64,000 nucleotides of DNA from contig WOFQ01000004.1 in assembly GCA_012184525.1 (NCBI GenBank), positions 744,001 through 808,000 of the forward strand, read 5' to 3'. This document shows, piece by piece, positions 31,359 to 43,206 of the stretch. The first letter of the stretch is position 1. Every line of letters begins with the position of its first letter. This stretch comes from Xenoacremonium recifei (Eukaryota; Ascomycota; Sordariomycetes; Hypocreales; Nectriaceae). The position numbers were made by a program, and so were the translations under genes. Under the pieces are notes generated by a model that did no database searches, was not told the DNA's origin, and saw only the letters and a program-made list of their open reading frames with translations.

Positions 31359-33630
31359 TTAAACTCTAAGCTGCTGAGGTCCTTGATCAGGGTAGTATCG
31401 TGGTAAAAACTGCATGACATGTTAGTCGAACAGCTTGGCCATGAAGTTTCTCAACGTCACTCACATTGATAATAATCATCATGGGAATATCAAACACATC
31501 CCGCTTGATAGTCCAGCAGTAAGTGCATTCGACCATACCATCCTTCTCAATTCGCGAGATGCCATGCTCTCCGTCGATTCGGGTGACTCGGCTGCTGAGA
31601 ATCCCGGTGCGAGGGTCCTTCTGAGGAGATGGCTCCTTAGACTCAGCGTTTTGTGTTCGATACTTCCTAAGGCGACAGCTTCTCTGCACTTTGCCTCGGC
31701 TGTCCTCAAACGCCAGCTGTGAGAAGTCATGATAGAACTCAACCACACTGTCGTCATCAAGCAGCTCTGCAAGGAACACGGGCTGAGGTCGACCCTCGCT
31801 GGTGTCGAGCGTTGCGTTCTTAGGCCGCGGTGTCGTCATCTCGCCCGAATTATTGGCATCCTGATTATTGCCATTGGCCTGACGGAAATTCGTGTTTCGA
31901 TTAGGCTCCTTTCCGAGGAGGACGTCCTTGGTCCAGCCTGTCAAGGCAGTAAACTCCTTGTTAACCGCGGCAACCTCTCCAGATCGTCGACAGACGATGG
32001 TGGGAGCGCAAGCGTGCTGAAGGAAATCATCGTACTCTACCAACGTGCGCTGGAAGCACTTTTCCATAAACACGAGATCTTGTCGAGTAAGGTCCTTGGT
32101 GCATGCGATAAAGGATGGGCGAATCTCACCCAGGGCCTTAGCGATCTGTATGAGCTTGTTAGGCGGGAAGCGAGCCCGTAGCACCGCTACCATGTTGTGA
32201 AAACCCGTGGTATAGGGATAGGGCTCCTTGACGCTTTCGTAGATGGCTGCCGAGTCCCGCTGTCGCTTGCCCAAGATGGATTGATGGGCACCCTTTGCCT
32301 GTTTTTGTCGAGATCTTTGGGCTACGCCAGCAATGCCAGCGAAGTTGTGACCAGGCGATCCGTCCATTCCCGCTGCTGAATGTGGGCTCGCCGTGTTGTC
32401 AGTGCTGGGGCTGGCAAGGCTCTGCGGGCCAGCCGCAATGGCATACGCATGTGGCAGTCCATGCTGGAGGTTCCCCTGGGTGTACAACGGAGTGTTGTCG
32501 ATACCTGAGTAATCAGCTCCCAACATGGGATGATCGTAGCCGGCATTGGCCCCGTTACCAAAGAGCGCCGCATAGCTAGCCTCGGTTGTTGGCGTCTGCG
32601 ATATCGAGTTCTCCCGAGGGGGTGTTTCTGCCCCGAGAGCCATCTTGTTGAGAATGCCAAACTCCCAACCAGCATATTGACTGCCAAAGTTGAGGCCCTC
32701 AAGATCAAAGTTATAGAGGGCTGGATTACTCGGATCAAATAAGGCATTGAAATCCATTGGATTTCCAGTCATGAGGTTTCCGAGCTGGGCCTGGGTGGTT
32801 GCCGTAGGCGTTTGGAACACGGGGGGAGAACCCTGAGGATTGAACGACATGCCATCGGGAAGGCCAACTGGCGTCTGACCGCTGGCCGAGTAGACAGGAA
32901 ACGACGCAGTGCTTCCCTGCGAGAAGAAGTTGCTACCCGCAGTTGACAAGCTGTCGGAAGCACTCGAACTCTGGCGATGGCCATTGGTTCGAACGGGCGC
33001 AGGACTGGGATTGTAGTTGGGGCCAAGGACGGGTCGAAGGGCCTCGGGAGGCGCATCGTGAAGGTATTTGGCCTTCTTGCGGACGCCATCCTGACAAGCA
33101 TCGGCGAGGCCGCGTTTTATACACCTCTGGCAAGGTCTCTCATCTCCTGTGATGAAGATGTCAGTCCTTAACCCTTCTCTTCCTTCTCACGCTGCCTCCG
33201 TGCGAGGCGTTTAAGGGCAAGAATTGGATGGGGGACACAAATCTGACCCGCAGCGCAACTCAGCGAGGCGCAGCGAAGCCAGGACAAAAGCTTCACAGGG
33301 AAAAAGGGAAACCAAAAGAGACAGAGAATGTGAGAGACGAAGGAGTAACATGCCCCAACGTACATCTCCAAAGGGCACAAGGGGTCGAAGCAGAGACGAC
33401 TTACCACAAGTCAAATGAGCCCGTTGACAGGCAAAGCACGCTCTACGCGCCTTTTTCCTTCTCGGGCGCAGAGGATCCTTGGGGTCATACTTCTTCTTGA
33501 CCTCGGTGGTGCCGTCCGTTGTGCTTTGGTCGGCCATCGTCTCGTCCTTGATAGAATACTCAGTGTCGTCCTCGTTCTCAGACATAGGATCTGAGACCTC
33601 TGCACTGGTATCCTCCATCTCGTGCGGCAT
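31359..33630 (-). CDS. acuK: Transcription activator of gluconeogenesis AcuK (Ert1 family)
   Basis: Three exons (33630-33405, 33146-31465, 31409-31359) encode 652 residues. The Zn2Cys6 cluster is at residues 65-93: CFACQRAHLTC then RPCQRCIKRGLADAC, preceded by the basic run RPRRKKARR. Intron 1 falls directly after the third cysteine. A PAS-like region near residues 460-520 (TIVCRRSGEVAAVNKEFTALTGW) and the conserved C-terminus MMIIINFLPRYYPDQG complete the AcuK pattern. The last exon codes only 17 residues plus stop, and its acceptor is supported by the family ending. AcuK pairs with AcuM to activate PEP carboxykinase, fructose bisphosphatase and malic enzyme genes during growth on acetate, ethanol or amino acids, and affects iron uptake in A. 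fumigatus. A 5.4-kb gene-free interval lies upstream. Confidence 0.94.
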
Positions 33631-36600
33631 CGTGTCTTAGTTCTTATATACAAAAACTGGGCACCAACGCAATAAGCAGGCGTTCACCTGCTTCTCAGCT
33701 GAAAATTGGACTCCTGTTCTGCTGCACAAACGGTCCGCTAAATGCAGGCTCTAACCTCCAGAATCTTGTCTCTCGTCACCCCATTCAATTCCCTGCGAAA
33801 CCACACCTATACAAGCCTCCGTGGCACAGCCAAGCAGGGACGGTGACTATTGTCAAATCTGGATCGCAGCGTGCGTTGTTCAAGGTGGAAGAGACCCCCA
33901 CCGTGGCTTGCGGCACGTCTGGTTGGATCCCTTCAAGCAAATAGGAAGCAGAGAAAGGCAAGCTGACTATCACGCCTGGCGCTGCGGCGGGCGGATGCGT
34001 GTGCGATGCGAAGTGAAGTATGCGACGGGCCCGGGAGGCTGTCGTGAACCAAGGCGGTTCGCTGGACGCGGGACGATCGCTGTGGGCTTCCGTGAGAACC
34101 ACGGAGCTGAACGGCCTGAAAGGGGACCGAAATTGATCGGGCTGGCTCGTATTCTCGAGAGGTCGGGGCGCGGGCGAGGCCCAATGGATCGTCGAAGGCG
34201 ACACGGCGAGGCGTTCCGGTGTGACGTGCTGAGTATCAATAGCAGCGGCCGACGGGGACGAGGCTACGAATCCCAGGCCCGGAGAAGAGAAAATGGAGAA
34301 CAGCAAACGCCCTGATTCGACGAGGAGCGGCTGCTGATGTCGGTTGTACAGCGTCGGTCACGGACAGGTATTGCGCAGAGAGGCGGAAGAGGGGAAGATC
34401 AATGCAGCTACCTGCGGGCCATGGAGGTGACTGCACCGAGCATTGGCCAACCCAAGCAACAACGCGCACTACAGCAGCTGCTCACACGGCGTCGGCGACC
34501 GTAGCTGGCTGCGGTGACAGCGTAGCGTTGTGCAGAGATGAGGCATGCGAAGCGGGCAGTCGGGCGAAGAGAAGGACCAGGACGGCGAAGGGAAGGGAGA
34601 CGATCCGGAAGAAGAGGAGGAGGCGGAGGAGGAGCGACGCAGGCAGGTTAAGAAGGGCCGGACGGCGCGCGGACTGATCGAGGCAATTCGCAAACAGAGT
34701 CGGCCGGGGCGGTATCCGCGCACTCTGGATCGCTGGCTGGGTCCTCGGCGGGTGAGTCTGGCTCGTAGCGGCGTCTAGAGAGTATGCGCCGGAGGGGCGT
34801 GTGCGTGTGAGTGTCTGGCTGGGAGCGGCGGGTGCGTCTGCGACTGCGACTGCGACTGCAACTGCAGGTGTTGCTGGCAGATGAGGCGTCTGGATCTTCA
34901 GGAGTGACTTGAGGCCCGGTCCTGGTCAGGCGACAGGGCGGTGGGATGGAGGAGGGGGAGGGCCCGTCGAAAGGGTGGTGGAGCCGAATCGAGAGGCGTC
35001 AACAAGTTGAGTCGAGTTTGAGGTGGATGGCAGTCTTGTATCCCGGAGGCTGTGACGGTCTGCCGGACCAGATGCTGGAGGTCCGAGGCGGCTGCGGCAA
35101 ATGCTGCGAGGATGCCGGGTGAAGATGCGACCCTGGAGAGAAGATCGGCAGTGTGAGAGGAGCTGAGAAAGTCAGAGAGCCGTTGTGGTCGTGAAGGTCG
35201 TGAGAAAGGAAGGCGTCGCCGGGAGGAAGGGGTGACCCGGGTTGGGCTTGCTCTGATCGCTGTCCCGTGGCTAAGAGAAATCCGGGCAGCGGTACGTACC
35301 TCCCGAGGTCCTGGGCTGGGCTGAGCTGGATCGAGGTTGGTGGAGCGCGGGAGCTGGAATCCCGTGAAAGTACTCCGGAGTCGCGTTGACTTACACCGTG
35401 ACAGGGCGCGGGGGAAGTGGTGTGCAGGTACAGACAAGGTACCTCGTCTCGCGCGCAAAGCAAATGCACAACAGGATCAGGGTTAACAAGACCAGCAGAA
35501 GAAACAATGGCAGACAGCCCAGGCCTTTGCTGCAGACGGCGGCTGTGGGCGGCGGCGACTTATCCCCTTCTGTTCAGTGGCAGACGCAATTCCAAGCAGC
35601 CCGCAGAATCCACTGGGGAGAATCCACTGAAGAGACCTTGTCGATGAAATCGGCCTTCCACCACACCAGGCGCCAGGAGGAGCGCCGCAGCACAGGACGA
35701 CATGGAAAAAGATTTTCTGACTGCGGGGTTTTCGCCTGGGCCTGGGGAGAATCGTTTCGTCGTCCATTGGACCGATGAGGGCCGCCGTGTATCGGGGACT
35801 CGCCGATAGCTGGCCAAGGCACGCCATCGCTCCGTATCCGGTACGGCCTCAGGTTGAAGACCCCCCCCCCGGTCCGTTGCGCCGCCCACCTTCTCCCAGC
35901 CTCCTCAGGATAGGCCAACAGGGCTGGACGAGGCCCCCGCTGCGTTGATGCTGCGCCGTGGATCACAGGGGTCTCCCAGGGCTGCCCCCCCGGGCTCCCT
36001 CAGTGTTGGCCATGGGCCAACCACCCACCCCTCCAGCTCTCCGGCTCGAAGTTGGGATCCCGACCTGGCCTGGACAATGAGGTGATGTTGATAGATAAGT
36101 CTGGATCGTTTCTGGACGCAAATGGAATGCCTGCCAGCTACTCCGTACCTAGTGCTGTGTTCCGGTGTCGTGCGACTGCGGCACCGTTGCGACAGGCCCG
36201 GCCGGAGCCCATCCGTGGGATTGTGATTAAGAGCTAGCCCAGCTGGCGACTTGACAATCGATAATTTAGATTGCCTGTTTAGCAAGGTACCCGCGCCAGT
36301 GCTGTCGGCCAAAAAAAAGAAAAGAAAAAGCGGAAGCTGGGTCAGGACGGTGAAGACAATGAGACATGCATTGGCACATCCATGACTTGCATCCGACTCC
36401 AGGCAGTGGTCAATGATCTGGTGAGCAGAGGCGGGCCGGTCTGTCAGACTCCTCAGACACCCCAATTGTGTTATACCAATGGCCATCATGACAGGGGCCG
36501 ACTCCTTTGAAGCGGGAGTCAGCTCGCTGGTCGAGACGCCGAAGTCCACCGACCCGGCACGGAGCGGGCTGGCGCGGACTCGGTCTTCCGTCGCATATCT

Positions 36601-39050
36601 GGTCAGGCGGTCTGGAGACTGCAACGAGCTCATCGACCCCCCCAGGCTTTGATGGATGGGTGGTTGTTGGCTGCTGGCAGTTGGTGATTCGCTGCCCGCC
36701 GTTTGCCGTCCTGTTCGGAGTACCCTGGTAGAGCCCCTGTCCAGGTCACAACCTCTGGAGTGTATGGAGTACATATGATGATATATGAATAAGTCAGCAT
36801 CAGCCATATAATCCGCCCCCGACATGCAGAGTACATGTACATACCGCGTAGCCGCCAGATGCATTGGATCTTGCTCTCGATTGCCAGCCTGACCCAACAG
36901 GAGGATGCATCTTAGACCATTGCCGAGCTTCAGTGCCGGACGATCGTTGGATTGAGTGTACGGATGGCCGATTACTTGGCTTTGACACTCTGAGGGTATA
37001 TAAGTGTCTCTTGGTGGTTCGGATTACGTTGGCCCAGGCATCCCAGGCAACCCCGACTTGGTTCTCAAACAGAGTCTGAGGAAGGAGAGACGGGGCCTGC
37101 CTGTTGCTTCCTTCCTCTGCCAGGAGCCATCATCATCATCGTTGCTTTTTCCCCCTCGCATGCTCCCCCTGTCAGCTTTTCTTTTTTCTTCTCTTTCTTA
37201 ATCACCGCCGCCGTTTGTGTCAGTCTACCCTCCCACCCTCGAGGTCTCCGCCACGGTCTGCATATCATACGTTCGGAGCGAGTCTTGCATCTCGCCCGCA
37301 TTTGGGTCGTGGGACAAGCAAGTTCGTTCTACAGAGGTAGACTCTGATGCTCTGATATCAATCCATTCCTCCATGCCTCTCCCATCCTTTGCTGGTCCTC
37401 AACCAGCTGCAAGGTCGCGATAACCGAGGCCTCTCGTTCTCGTCTCGACCCAGCATGGGCAAGGATGGGTAAAGACCTAGCCGTCGTGTGTCTGTCCTGC
37501 ACAGCGCGAGGCTCGGGGGATGACCCGCCTTCAGATCACAATGACACCCTTGTCGCTGTCGACGGCAGTTTTCCCACCCTTGTCTGGTTGGCTGCTCCAG
37601 TTTGAGAAGCTCATCAAACCCCCATCATTGCCGCATTGGACAGAGCTGATGCGCCCAAGGTGCTACTTGTTGTTCTCACGACATCTGGTGGCTTTGTCCT
37701 GCTCCTGGCCCCTCCCATCCACCTCGTACGCTGCTGCAAGTCAGGAGAATGTCCACCGATACACCGCAGAGCTGAGGGATGGACTGGCTCAGGTGACATG
37801 ACTTTAGTCGCGACAGGAGAACCGAATTGAATATTCTCCGCTGCATGTGCATACGTCTATACGTGGACAAGATGCGGACTGGCTCCAGGCCTCGTCGCGT
37901 CGCGTCTCGTCTTTCTTCGGCTCAAGCTGAGACTCCAATCTATTCCCTGAAAGCGTGTATCTCATCACGCCTTTGAACTGATCTCCATCTTCATCTGATG
38001 GGTAGTCATTTGTCATTATTGTTCAAGTGACTGCGAGACAGCCTGGAGGGTGCATTTCAGACCAGCAGAGTTCATCAAGGCAAGCAGCCAAAGTCATGAC
38101 ACAAGGACATACGGAGTAGCGGGGGGCGAATCTCCAATTTGCGGAGGGTAACATCCCTTTCACACGTGTTTCGAGGGGGCCCCATCGTGTCAGATCACAG
38201 AATCATTTTCACTCCGTGTTAGTCGACCAGAGTTGTTCCAGCCATGCCTCCGGCCAAGTCCTCCGCCTAATTGCTTTTGTCTCTCGCCCCTGGATCCATG
38301 TCCAAAACCCAGCGCCACTCAGTCAATTTGCTTCTTTCCCTGTTCATATCCCACGAGACCTGAGCGTGAGGGGGGAGGAGGAGGGGCGGCCATCAAGATC
38401 AACCCCTCCATCACCAATGCCACCTCAAAGTCGAGGGTTGACCATGTTCTCTATTACATTTGCTATGATGTGTGCTACAACGCCGTATCCATTACTGTAT
38501 TCCCTCGCAGGGGTCATAATAAATCAACAGGGAAGGGAATGAAATCACCCTGCCCCTCCACAAAGCCAGTCCAGAGCCCAGTAGGCCCGCATATGCAAGA
38601 ATCTTAACGCCAATGATGCCCGGCCCCTCTCTCCTGCTCACCCCCAAAGTCCAAGACGTACGGTATTATGGGGTTGGTCGTCGTTCTCGTATCGGATTTT
38701 CTCAGCATCTGGCCTGTTCCTCGGCAAGCCACGCAGAGCTCGATCCCTTAATGCGGGAGGCATTGAGCTGCCGCCCTGGAAACTCTAGATCTTGGTCGCT
38801 CAAACCTCTCAATATGGAGCAAGACACGCCAACGAGCTAGAGACAAGCAACTCGAAACGCCTCCGTGGCCGGAGCGGACTCGGCGGGAACGATTGTCCTT
38901 CCAAGGCCTACCTAGTGGCGGTTGGGCTGAAGCGCCACCACCGGTACAGCAGCTCACTATCCCAAGTACACATCCGTAGTGACCTCCATGGTTTCCTATG
39001 TGAAACCAAGCTGATCATATGCCTGTTATTCATGCCTCTGTCATGACACA
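33631..39050. other. Gene-poor interval upstream of acuK
   Basis: About 5.4 kb without a supported gene. It includes a purine tract (AAGAAGAGGAGGAGGCGGAGG near 34610), a GCGACT/TGCGAC minisatellite at 34838-34866, several TACGGAGTA-like words (see findings), a poly-C run at 35863-35871 and a poly-A run at 36310-36330. The frames present are short, overlapping on both strands and low in complexity. Confidence 0.4.
34838..34866 (+). repeat. Six-base tandem repeat (CGACTG)
   Basis: Four to five consecutive copies of a CGACTG/CAACTG unit upstream of acuK. A simple repeat that may lie in a leader or promoter. Confidence 0.6.
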
Positions 39051-41789
39051 TTACGAGGTAGCAAATCGGCTGTTGGCCCTGATGCGCTTGCCATACCGGA
39101 AGAAGATGTAAGGGAACGGCATCATGGCCACTGTCAGGAAAGCCAAGAGTGACGACGCCCACTGATAACCCAACTTGTTGTACATCTGTGTGCCGAACAA
39201 GGGGAACGCAGCTATAGATCTGTCAGCCCCAGGATCATCAATGCCAACCATGTCTGTGGCCTCCGTCATCTGGGAATCTGCCAACGTTCATCTCGAGTCC
39301 CGGCCGAGGAAAATACGGAAGAGGGTCAGAGGAATAGCTTCAACCACCCTGCGGCCCGGTCTTCCTCAACAAAAGCCTCAAACTGCGAGCTGAACGAAGA
39401 ACGGATCCGGCCGAGACGGCGGTGAAGGTGAGGATGGTTCCAGGCGCAGAGCTAAGATAAAATCGGGGAGGGTAGGAAAGGAGTCCCAACTCACCGGCAA
39501 AGGAACAACGCACGAATGCATTGGCGGCCAAGGCGCTCGCAGCGTACAGCGGATACGCATCCACCTATTCATAGTAACGCATCAGCACAGGTTCTTCTTT
39601 GGCTCGAGCTTCTCGACCTTTCCCAGCCCTCTGGTATGAGAATACCAGGGCCGAAAACGCCATAAAAATGGAGTTTGGGCTGGACGGTCTGGCAAAGGAG
39701 AATAGATGGTGGGCGATGCATCATGGTGTGACACATGGGGAGGGAGTGGACAAATTACTCACCAAGAAGGTAAAGACTCCGCTGAAGACGAGGAGGGTTC
39801 TATGAGTTCAGAGACCGCGTTAGCCACAGCTGATCCTGCGTTGAATTTGGGGGGATACGAGATCAATAGTCTGGAGGGCCTCGACGGTGATGGGAGGTGA
39901 CCAAGCCATGACTAAAGCCGGCTTTCACTGACGTTCCAATCACCAGCCAGGGACAAACAATGTGAGTCTTATGGCGGAGAATTGCTGGGGAACACAGCAT
40001 GAACAGGACGCAGTCAAGAGGTAGGACAAGGTGTGTCTCCTGGTATGGAGCTCATCAAGAGTCTACCGGGGTTGGGAGGTGAGAAGAAGGCAAGACGTGT
40101 ATGCTGTGTAAGTGGTGCTTGGGGTTATGGGGTTTCAGGTTGAGCAAGGCCGATTCAAGTCACTTGATAGGCAGGGGTTGAGAGAGAGGGAAGAAAGAAG
40201 GGGTCACTCAAGAAGTATGCTCTGTACTCACCCTGCTCCAAAGATGGCTGAACCAATGATGGGCACGATCCAGTGTACCCAGGGATACGTCGACCACCCG
40301 AACATGAAGATGCCTATAGGCACAGCCACGGCGCCAGCAATGGCAGGGGGCAAGCGGAACTCTGGCTCACTGGCACCCTCGACACCCGTCTCTTCTTGCA
40401 GCTTTCGCATGAGGTTGCCTCGGAGGCGGTGCCACACGGGGTCGAGCATGGCGACACACAACATACCGACAAGGATACCGAGGAACGATAGTCCCGTCTG
40501 CCACAGGTTGAAGCCATGGACTTTCTCGAAGACGAGCGGGAAGGCGCCGAAGAAGAGGTACAGGATACCGAGGAGGATGGCCGAGAAGATACATAGATTG
40601 AGGCACATGGGCTCGAAGATGAGGAGCTGAAAGGGCCGCAGGAGCGAGTGACCGACGGCATGAAGAACCGACTTCTGGTGCATCTCGACGGGGGCCTTCC
40701 ACCGCTCGTCACCCGTCTCCTTACGGAGCTTCTGTGCCTTGTGCTTGAGAATGATGGGATCTATACGGGCGTCTTGGTCAGTCCTGTCGTCATCTTCCTG
40801 ACTTCCCATGGGAGAAGACTTACGGTATGTCTCAGGAACCAGCAATGTAATTCCAACTAACAAAGCGAAGCCCCAGATCAGTAGCACATAGTACGTCCAG
40901 CGCCAGTGTGTGTTGTAGTTGATGAAACCTCCGATCAGAGGGCCGACCGAAGGACCAACGAAGGGTGCCAGCGAGAACATCAACATAGGCGCCTGGAGCT
41001 CATGCTTGGCGAACAGGTCGCCCACAGTACCTCCCGAGACGGCCAAGAATGCACTGCCAGACAAGCCGTCGAGGAAACGGCTTACCAGCACTGTGGCGAT
41101 GTTCTGGGCCACGGCCTGGGGAATGATCCAGACGACGTACATGGACCATGACACCAGGTAGATAGGCCGGCGACCGTAGAACTCGCTCAACGGACTCAAG
41201 AACATGGGGCCCAGGCTGATGCCCAGGACGAAGAACGACAGGCCAAGTGTTGAAACTATGCGGGAGTTGCCAAACTCGGCCTCCATCTGCGTGTAAGTGC
41301 TGGTGTATATGGAACTGGCGCCGGTGCTAGTGTGGCTGTCAGCGCATCTCTCTCTCATGACTACTCAAGCCCAGAAACTCAATTGACTTACACGCAGAAA
41401 CTCGCCTGCGACACAATCATCACAATGATCCATTTCCGCATCTTGTTAAAGCTGCGCGGGCACATGGGGTCCGCATCGCCGCCCTCAAAGCCGACCTCGA
41501 ACGGGTCCTTCTCATCGCCCAGCACCGGCGGCGCAACGGGCTCATCGTCCCACTCACCGGGCTCCGGATCGCAGCTGTAGCCGTTTTGCGAGCGGTACCG
41601 GCTCAATGTGTTGGTGAGGGAGCTTGCTCTTGAGCGCGCTATGGACGGGCGTCGATTGCTCTGGATGGGTTTGAAGATGGGCTCGGTCCGCGACTCTTCC
41701 ATGGTCAGGTCACCCGAGTTGGTTGACGTCTTCTCGATGTCGCGATCCATGGCGACGGTAGTGCCAACGCTCTCGCAAGTTTCAGTCAT
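39051..41789 (-). CDS. MFS drug/polyamine:H+ antiporter (DHA1 family)
   Basis: Six exons (41789-41392, 41335-40824, 40760-40232, 39799-39763, 39564-39495, 39211-39051) encode 568 residues. A long hydrophilic N-terminus of about 120 residues precedes twelve helices. Marks of the DHA1 (Tpo1/Flr1-like) group are ASSIYTSTYTQMEAEF, LSPLSEFYGRRPIYL (motif A), RFLDGLSGSAFLAVSGG with the RFxxG of helix 4, and APFVGPSVGPLIGGF (motif C of antiporters). The intron 40823-40761 (63 nt, GTAAGT..TATAG, CTGAC branch) is in phase and stop-free; removing it gives PETYHPIILKHKAQKLRKET, the family consensus. Two later introns are long, 432 and 283 nt. It acts at the plasma membrane, expelling toxicants, azoles or polyamines; the substrate cannot be told. 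Confidence 0.9.
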
Positions 41790-43206
41790 CGAAATCGGCC
41801 GCAGCGTTGTGACGAAATCGACTCAGTTCATCCAGGGGCGAAGGCACATATCATGAGCGTCTAATGAGTTGCGAGACTTCCATTTGCCCATTCCCCGAGA
41901 GCAGCCCTCCTAGCTCATATACTCTCAGACTACCCCGAAAAAAAAACTCCTCCATGTCGTCCACGCCTTCGCGACAGCTCGCGTCTACTAACCTCAAGGG
42001 CCCCAACTCCGTGGAGCTTCTCAGCATGGGTCGCCGGCGACCGGCATTACTCATCGCCTCCCTCGCTCCCGTACGGGTTTGGTGGATCCGGATATAAGGA
42101 CGAAGGTCGTTCTCTGGTTCGTCCAGAGGCGTCACCATCACTCCGGGGATGGTTCTGTTCTAGGCGGATTGGGAATAGCCGCCAGTGTCAAGAGGGCCGG
42201 ATCACGGCCCTGACGCTCGCTCTTTTGCCCTTACAATGGGGACTCTTGTCGCGACTCGGCAGCATTGCGCGAAGGGGCGAGCTGGGGGGTGACTCGCCTT
42301 GTAATTGATCTCCTCTCGCACAGGCCGCGATCACTCAGCAACAGCAACTCTTACGCAAGCAGCCTGGAGTTCTCTCCTCGATCTCCATGGAGAAAGTTCC
42401 TCAATATGGCATTTTCATGATTTCGACGTTGAGTCACCCAATTCGGTCCCCTCGCCGAACAGCCGACGGCCGAGAGCTATCTAGTCGGAACTGTTCCGTC
42501 GGAACACTGTGAGCCTTGCCTATCATTCTGATCTATCTGCGTCACATTGGGACTTCGGGTGGGCGAAGGGGATGAGAATTGGACATTGAATCGGAAACGT
42601 AAGGCTTGCAAACCCTGATGTCTCGATTTCTCTCTGACAAGGCGTTTGTTGGGCTCTTCAACATTGATTACACAGCCGTCGAGTGTTATGTCTAACTTGG
42701 GTCATGATGTCAATGTTCTAGAGTTGACACCGAAGTCCTTTCCGTCGCTTTTCCTGTATAAGCGCGAAGATGTTATCGATTAGAAATTATTCAAAAACTT
42801 CTGGAATGACGCTACGGAGTACAACATCCTTGCATTGATAATCAACCAGCCCCCTTGTCAACGTTATTAATCCTCTTCGACTCTTCGTCCCCTTCTGGTT
42901 GCAATTCTCTTCCTTGTCGACGATTCTGACTTTTGCGTTCGTAATCTCTTTTGATTCAGCGGTCAACAGTTAGAACTCAAAACACTCCTTGATATCATAT
43001 CTACGGTCTAATCTACGAACTTCCTGGTCTTTGTCCGATCATGTTTCCCATTAACCCCCGGATATGCCCTAAACGCCAAGTTTATCAAGCCGATCGCTCC
43101 CAAGAAATGACAATAACTCCCTCGCGACAGATGCCATCCTGACTGACCCCTCCAGCGCACATATATACACCCAGATCCAGACCCCGTTATGATACAAACC
43201 TCTACC
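41790..43206. other. Upstream of the MFS gene, 3' side of exgD
   Basis: No supported gene. The interval includes a TACGGAGTAC word at 42813-42822 and AT-rich stretches near 42770-42800. A minus-strand frame at 43008-43457 overlaps exgD antisense in a different frame and is a shadow. Confidence 0.4.

Noticed and set aside
32985..33000. GGTTCGAACGG resembling a tRNA T-loop
   Set aside because: Lies inside the acuK coding sequence and lacks the other tRNA arms.
35905..36897. 330-codon minus-strand frame upstream of acuK
   Set aside because: No motif, inconsistent composition, and contains simple-repeat sequence; judged non-coding although a lineage-specific gene cannot be excluded.
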